This document shows, in pieces, positions 63,003-64,000 of a stretch of 64,000 bases of DNA (positions within the stretch are counted from its first letter, which is position 1; every line of letters begins with the position of its first letter). The notes under the pieces are model-generated. The model was not told the DNA's origin. It saw nothing but the letters and a program-made list of their open reading frames with translations, and ran no database searches. The translations under genes and the position numbers were made by a program. Origin of the DNA: Croceibacterium_B sp963811255 (GTDB lineage Bacteria; Pseudomonadota; Alphaproteobacteria; Sphingomonadales; Sphingomonadaceae); assembly GCA_963811255.1 (NCBI GenBank), contig CAWEQI010000001.1:806001-870000 (forward strand), read 5' to 3'.

Positions 63003-64000
63003 TCAATGTCGCACCGTGCACTTGCCAAGCAGCCGCTCGGTATGTTCGGCGGTTTCAAGGTCGTGGCCGATCCCGAGAATTTGAAGCAGGCCGCAGTTGG
63101 CGACGATCGTCTGCCAGCCCTTGCCGTAGAGATCGACGAGCTGGCCGATATTCTGGAAGATCGGCCACATCATGGCGTTGTATTTGCGCAGCGTTGCCAG
63201 CCAGTCGGTGGGAGCGCGAGCTTGCCGAGGAGGCCGCTTCGTCGATCAGGAACAGGACTTGCCGCTCGCCAGCGGGCTGCGCTGAAGCGTGAGCAACGGG
63301 CAGGCCAGCGCAAGGCGCGAGATCGCCGCGTGGCTCTTATGTGTCCAGCGGCATGACGACGCTGATGACGCCGCCGCGCTGGCCTGGCGTCAGACCTTTG
63401 AGCAGCGCGAAATCGACATCGCTGCGCGAGACATAATCGCGCACCGTGGGATCGACGAGCCAGCTCATATCCTCCTGCATGGTGGACATGACGGCGGAGA
63501 ATTCGGCTTCGGCCTGGCTTTCGCGCCGCGCCATGTCGATCGCGCCGAGCCGTTGGCAGTTTCCCGCAGGCGGGGTTTTGCATCATCGCCGAGAGCAGTG
63601 CGTCCCATTCGTCCGCATCCGAATGCAGATAGTGAAAGACCGTTGCGAGATTCTGCCGTGCCGGCGGCTGAGCCATCTTGCAGTGGACGATGAAGTCGCG
63701 AAGGTGCGCAGTCGCGGTGTTCTTGAAAAAGGCGCTGCTGCCGCTCTCATTGCCGCTGCGCCGGATCAGCATCTCGGCGAGCACGAGGGCGTCTGCAGCA
63801 AAGCTCGGACTATCCGCATCGAGCAGGTCGAGCGGGTTGAAGCCGTGCGGGGCAGTTCCCAGGGGGCTTCTTCGTGCATGCCGAAGAAATTGATGCAGCG
63901 GAATTCGAAGCCTGAATTCGCGCCAGCGCTTCGCGGCGATGGCGCTGTTTTCGCCGCCCGGATCGAGCAGGAGGATCCAGTCGTAGGAGAGAAGATTGGG
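63003..64000 (-). pseudogene. type IV coupling protein VirD4/TraG-like, C-terminal part (frameshifted, cut by window edge)
   Basis: ATPase that brings relaxosome DNA to the conjugation channel at the inner membrane. Visible parts: ILLLDPGGENSAIAAKRWRE, NPLDLLDADSPSFAADALVL, AEMLIRRSGNESGSSAFFKN, TAHLRDFIVHCKMAQPPARQ, the Walker B segment QVLFLIDEAASSAS, and the C-terminal MMWPIFQNIGQLVDLYGKGW, then ILGIGHDLETAEHTERLLGK. Walker A lies beyond the window. Several single-base shifts (for example near 63210, 63345, 63545 and 63870) break the frame. It ends at TGA 63003-63005, 7 bp before the J-domain gene. Confidence 0.85.

Overview
The window looks like the chromosome of a high-GC alphaproteobacterium, most likely a sphingomonad (Sphingomonadaceae or Erythrobacteraceae). 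The reasons are the GC-rich codon use, a one-operon SUF iron-sulfur system with a short SufD and an Rrf2 regulator, a DUF2093 protein, MmcB, a large TonB-dependent receptor with downstream TPR enzymes, and secreted DUF6152-type proteins. Genus cannot be fixed by reading alone.

Layout. 1-3.2 kb (minus strand): start of an acyl-CoA ligase, gamma-glutamyltransferase and pyrD. 3.2-9.8 kb: a regulatory gap with a palindrome and a terminator, then the SUF operon (regulator, sufB, a small membrane protein, sufC, sufD, sufS, sufT, a GNAT enzyme, sufA), nearly all joined by 4-nt overlaps. 9.8-18.7 kb: housekeeping and hypothetical genes, including a PfkB/adenosine kinase, a FemAB-like GNAT plus proline-dehydrogenase-like pair, purD and xseA starting on overlapping start codons, and an M23 lipoprotein. 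19-26 kb: a TonB-dependent receptor with a polyproline tail, followed by a TPR-2OG-Fe(II) oxygenase and a TPR-sulfotransferase. 26-35.6 kb: rpmB, tadA, nadC, a LytS/LytTR two-component pair, a DsbA-like protein, an M48 protease, an acidic PAS-like protein and a sterol-desaturase-family enzyme. 36-40.6 kb: a small membrane-protein/Xre operon, mmcB and a cluster of three secreted proteins.

From tRNA-Arg(CCG) at 40649 a mobile region runs to the end of the window. It holds integrase 1 beside the intact tRNA, an AlpA-like HTH gene, and integrase 2 whose 3' end reads through a stray 3' half of tRNA-Arg(UCU). Defence cargo follows: an RHH regulator behind an 18-bp palindrome, a type I hsdM-hsdS-hsdR set, and a three-gene ABC-3C system whose first gene overlaps the hsdR stop. 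Then comes a zinc-ribbon protein of unknown role. After that lies an integrative conjugative element backbone: ArdC-like antirestriction protein, DUF2958, an orphan HicB, an AT-hook protein, a VWA protein, a membrane J-domain protein and a VirD4/TraG coupling protein cut by the window edge.

Sequence quality matters here. sufB, sufC and the TonB receptor each carry one single-base indel. The type I genes and most conjugative-backbone genes carry many, while the three ABC-3C genes and the next gene are open throughout. Frames can be followed across the breaks with conserved motifs intact, so either base-calling error or very recent decay is possible. The broken genes are annotated here as continuous loci.
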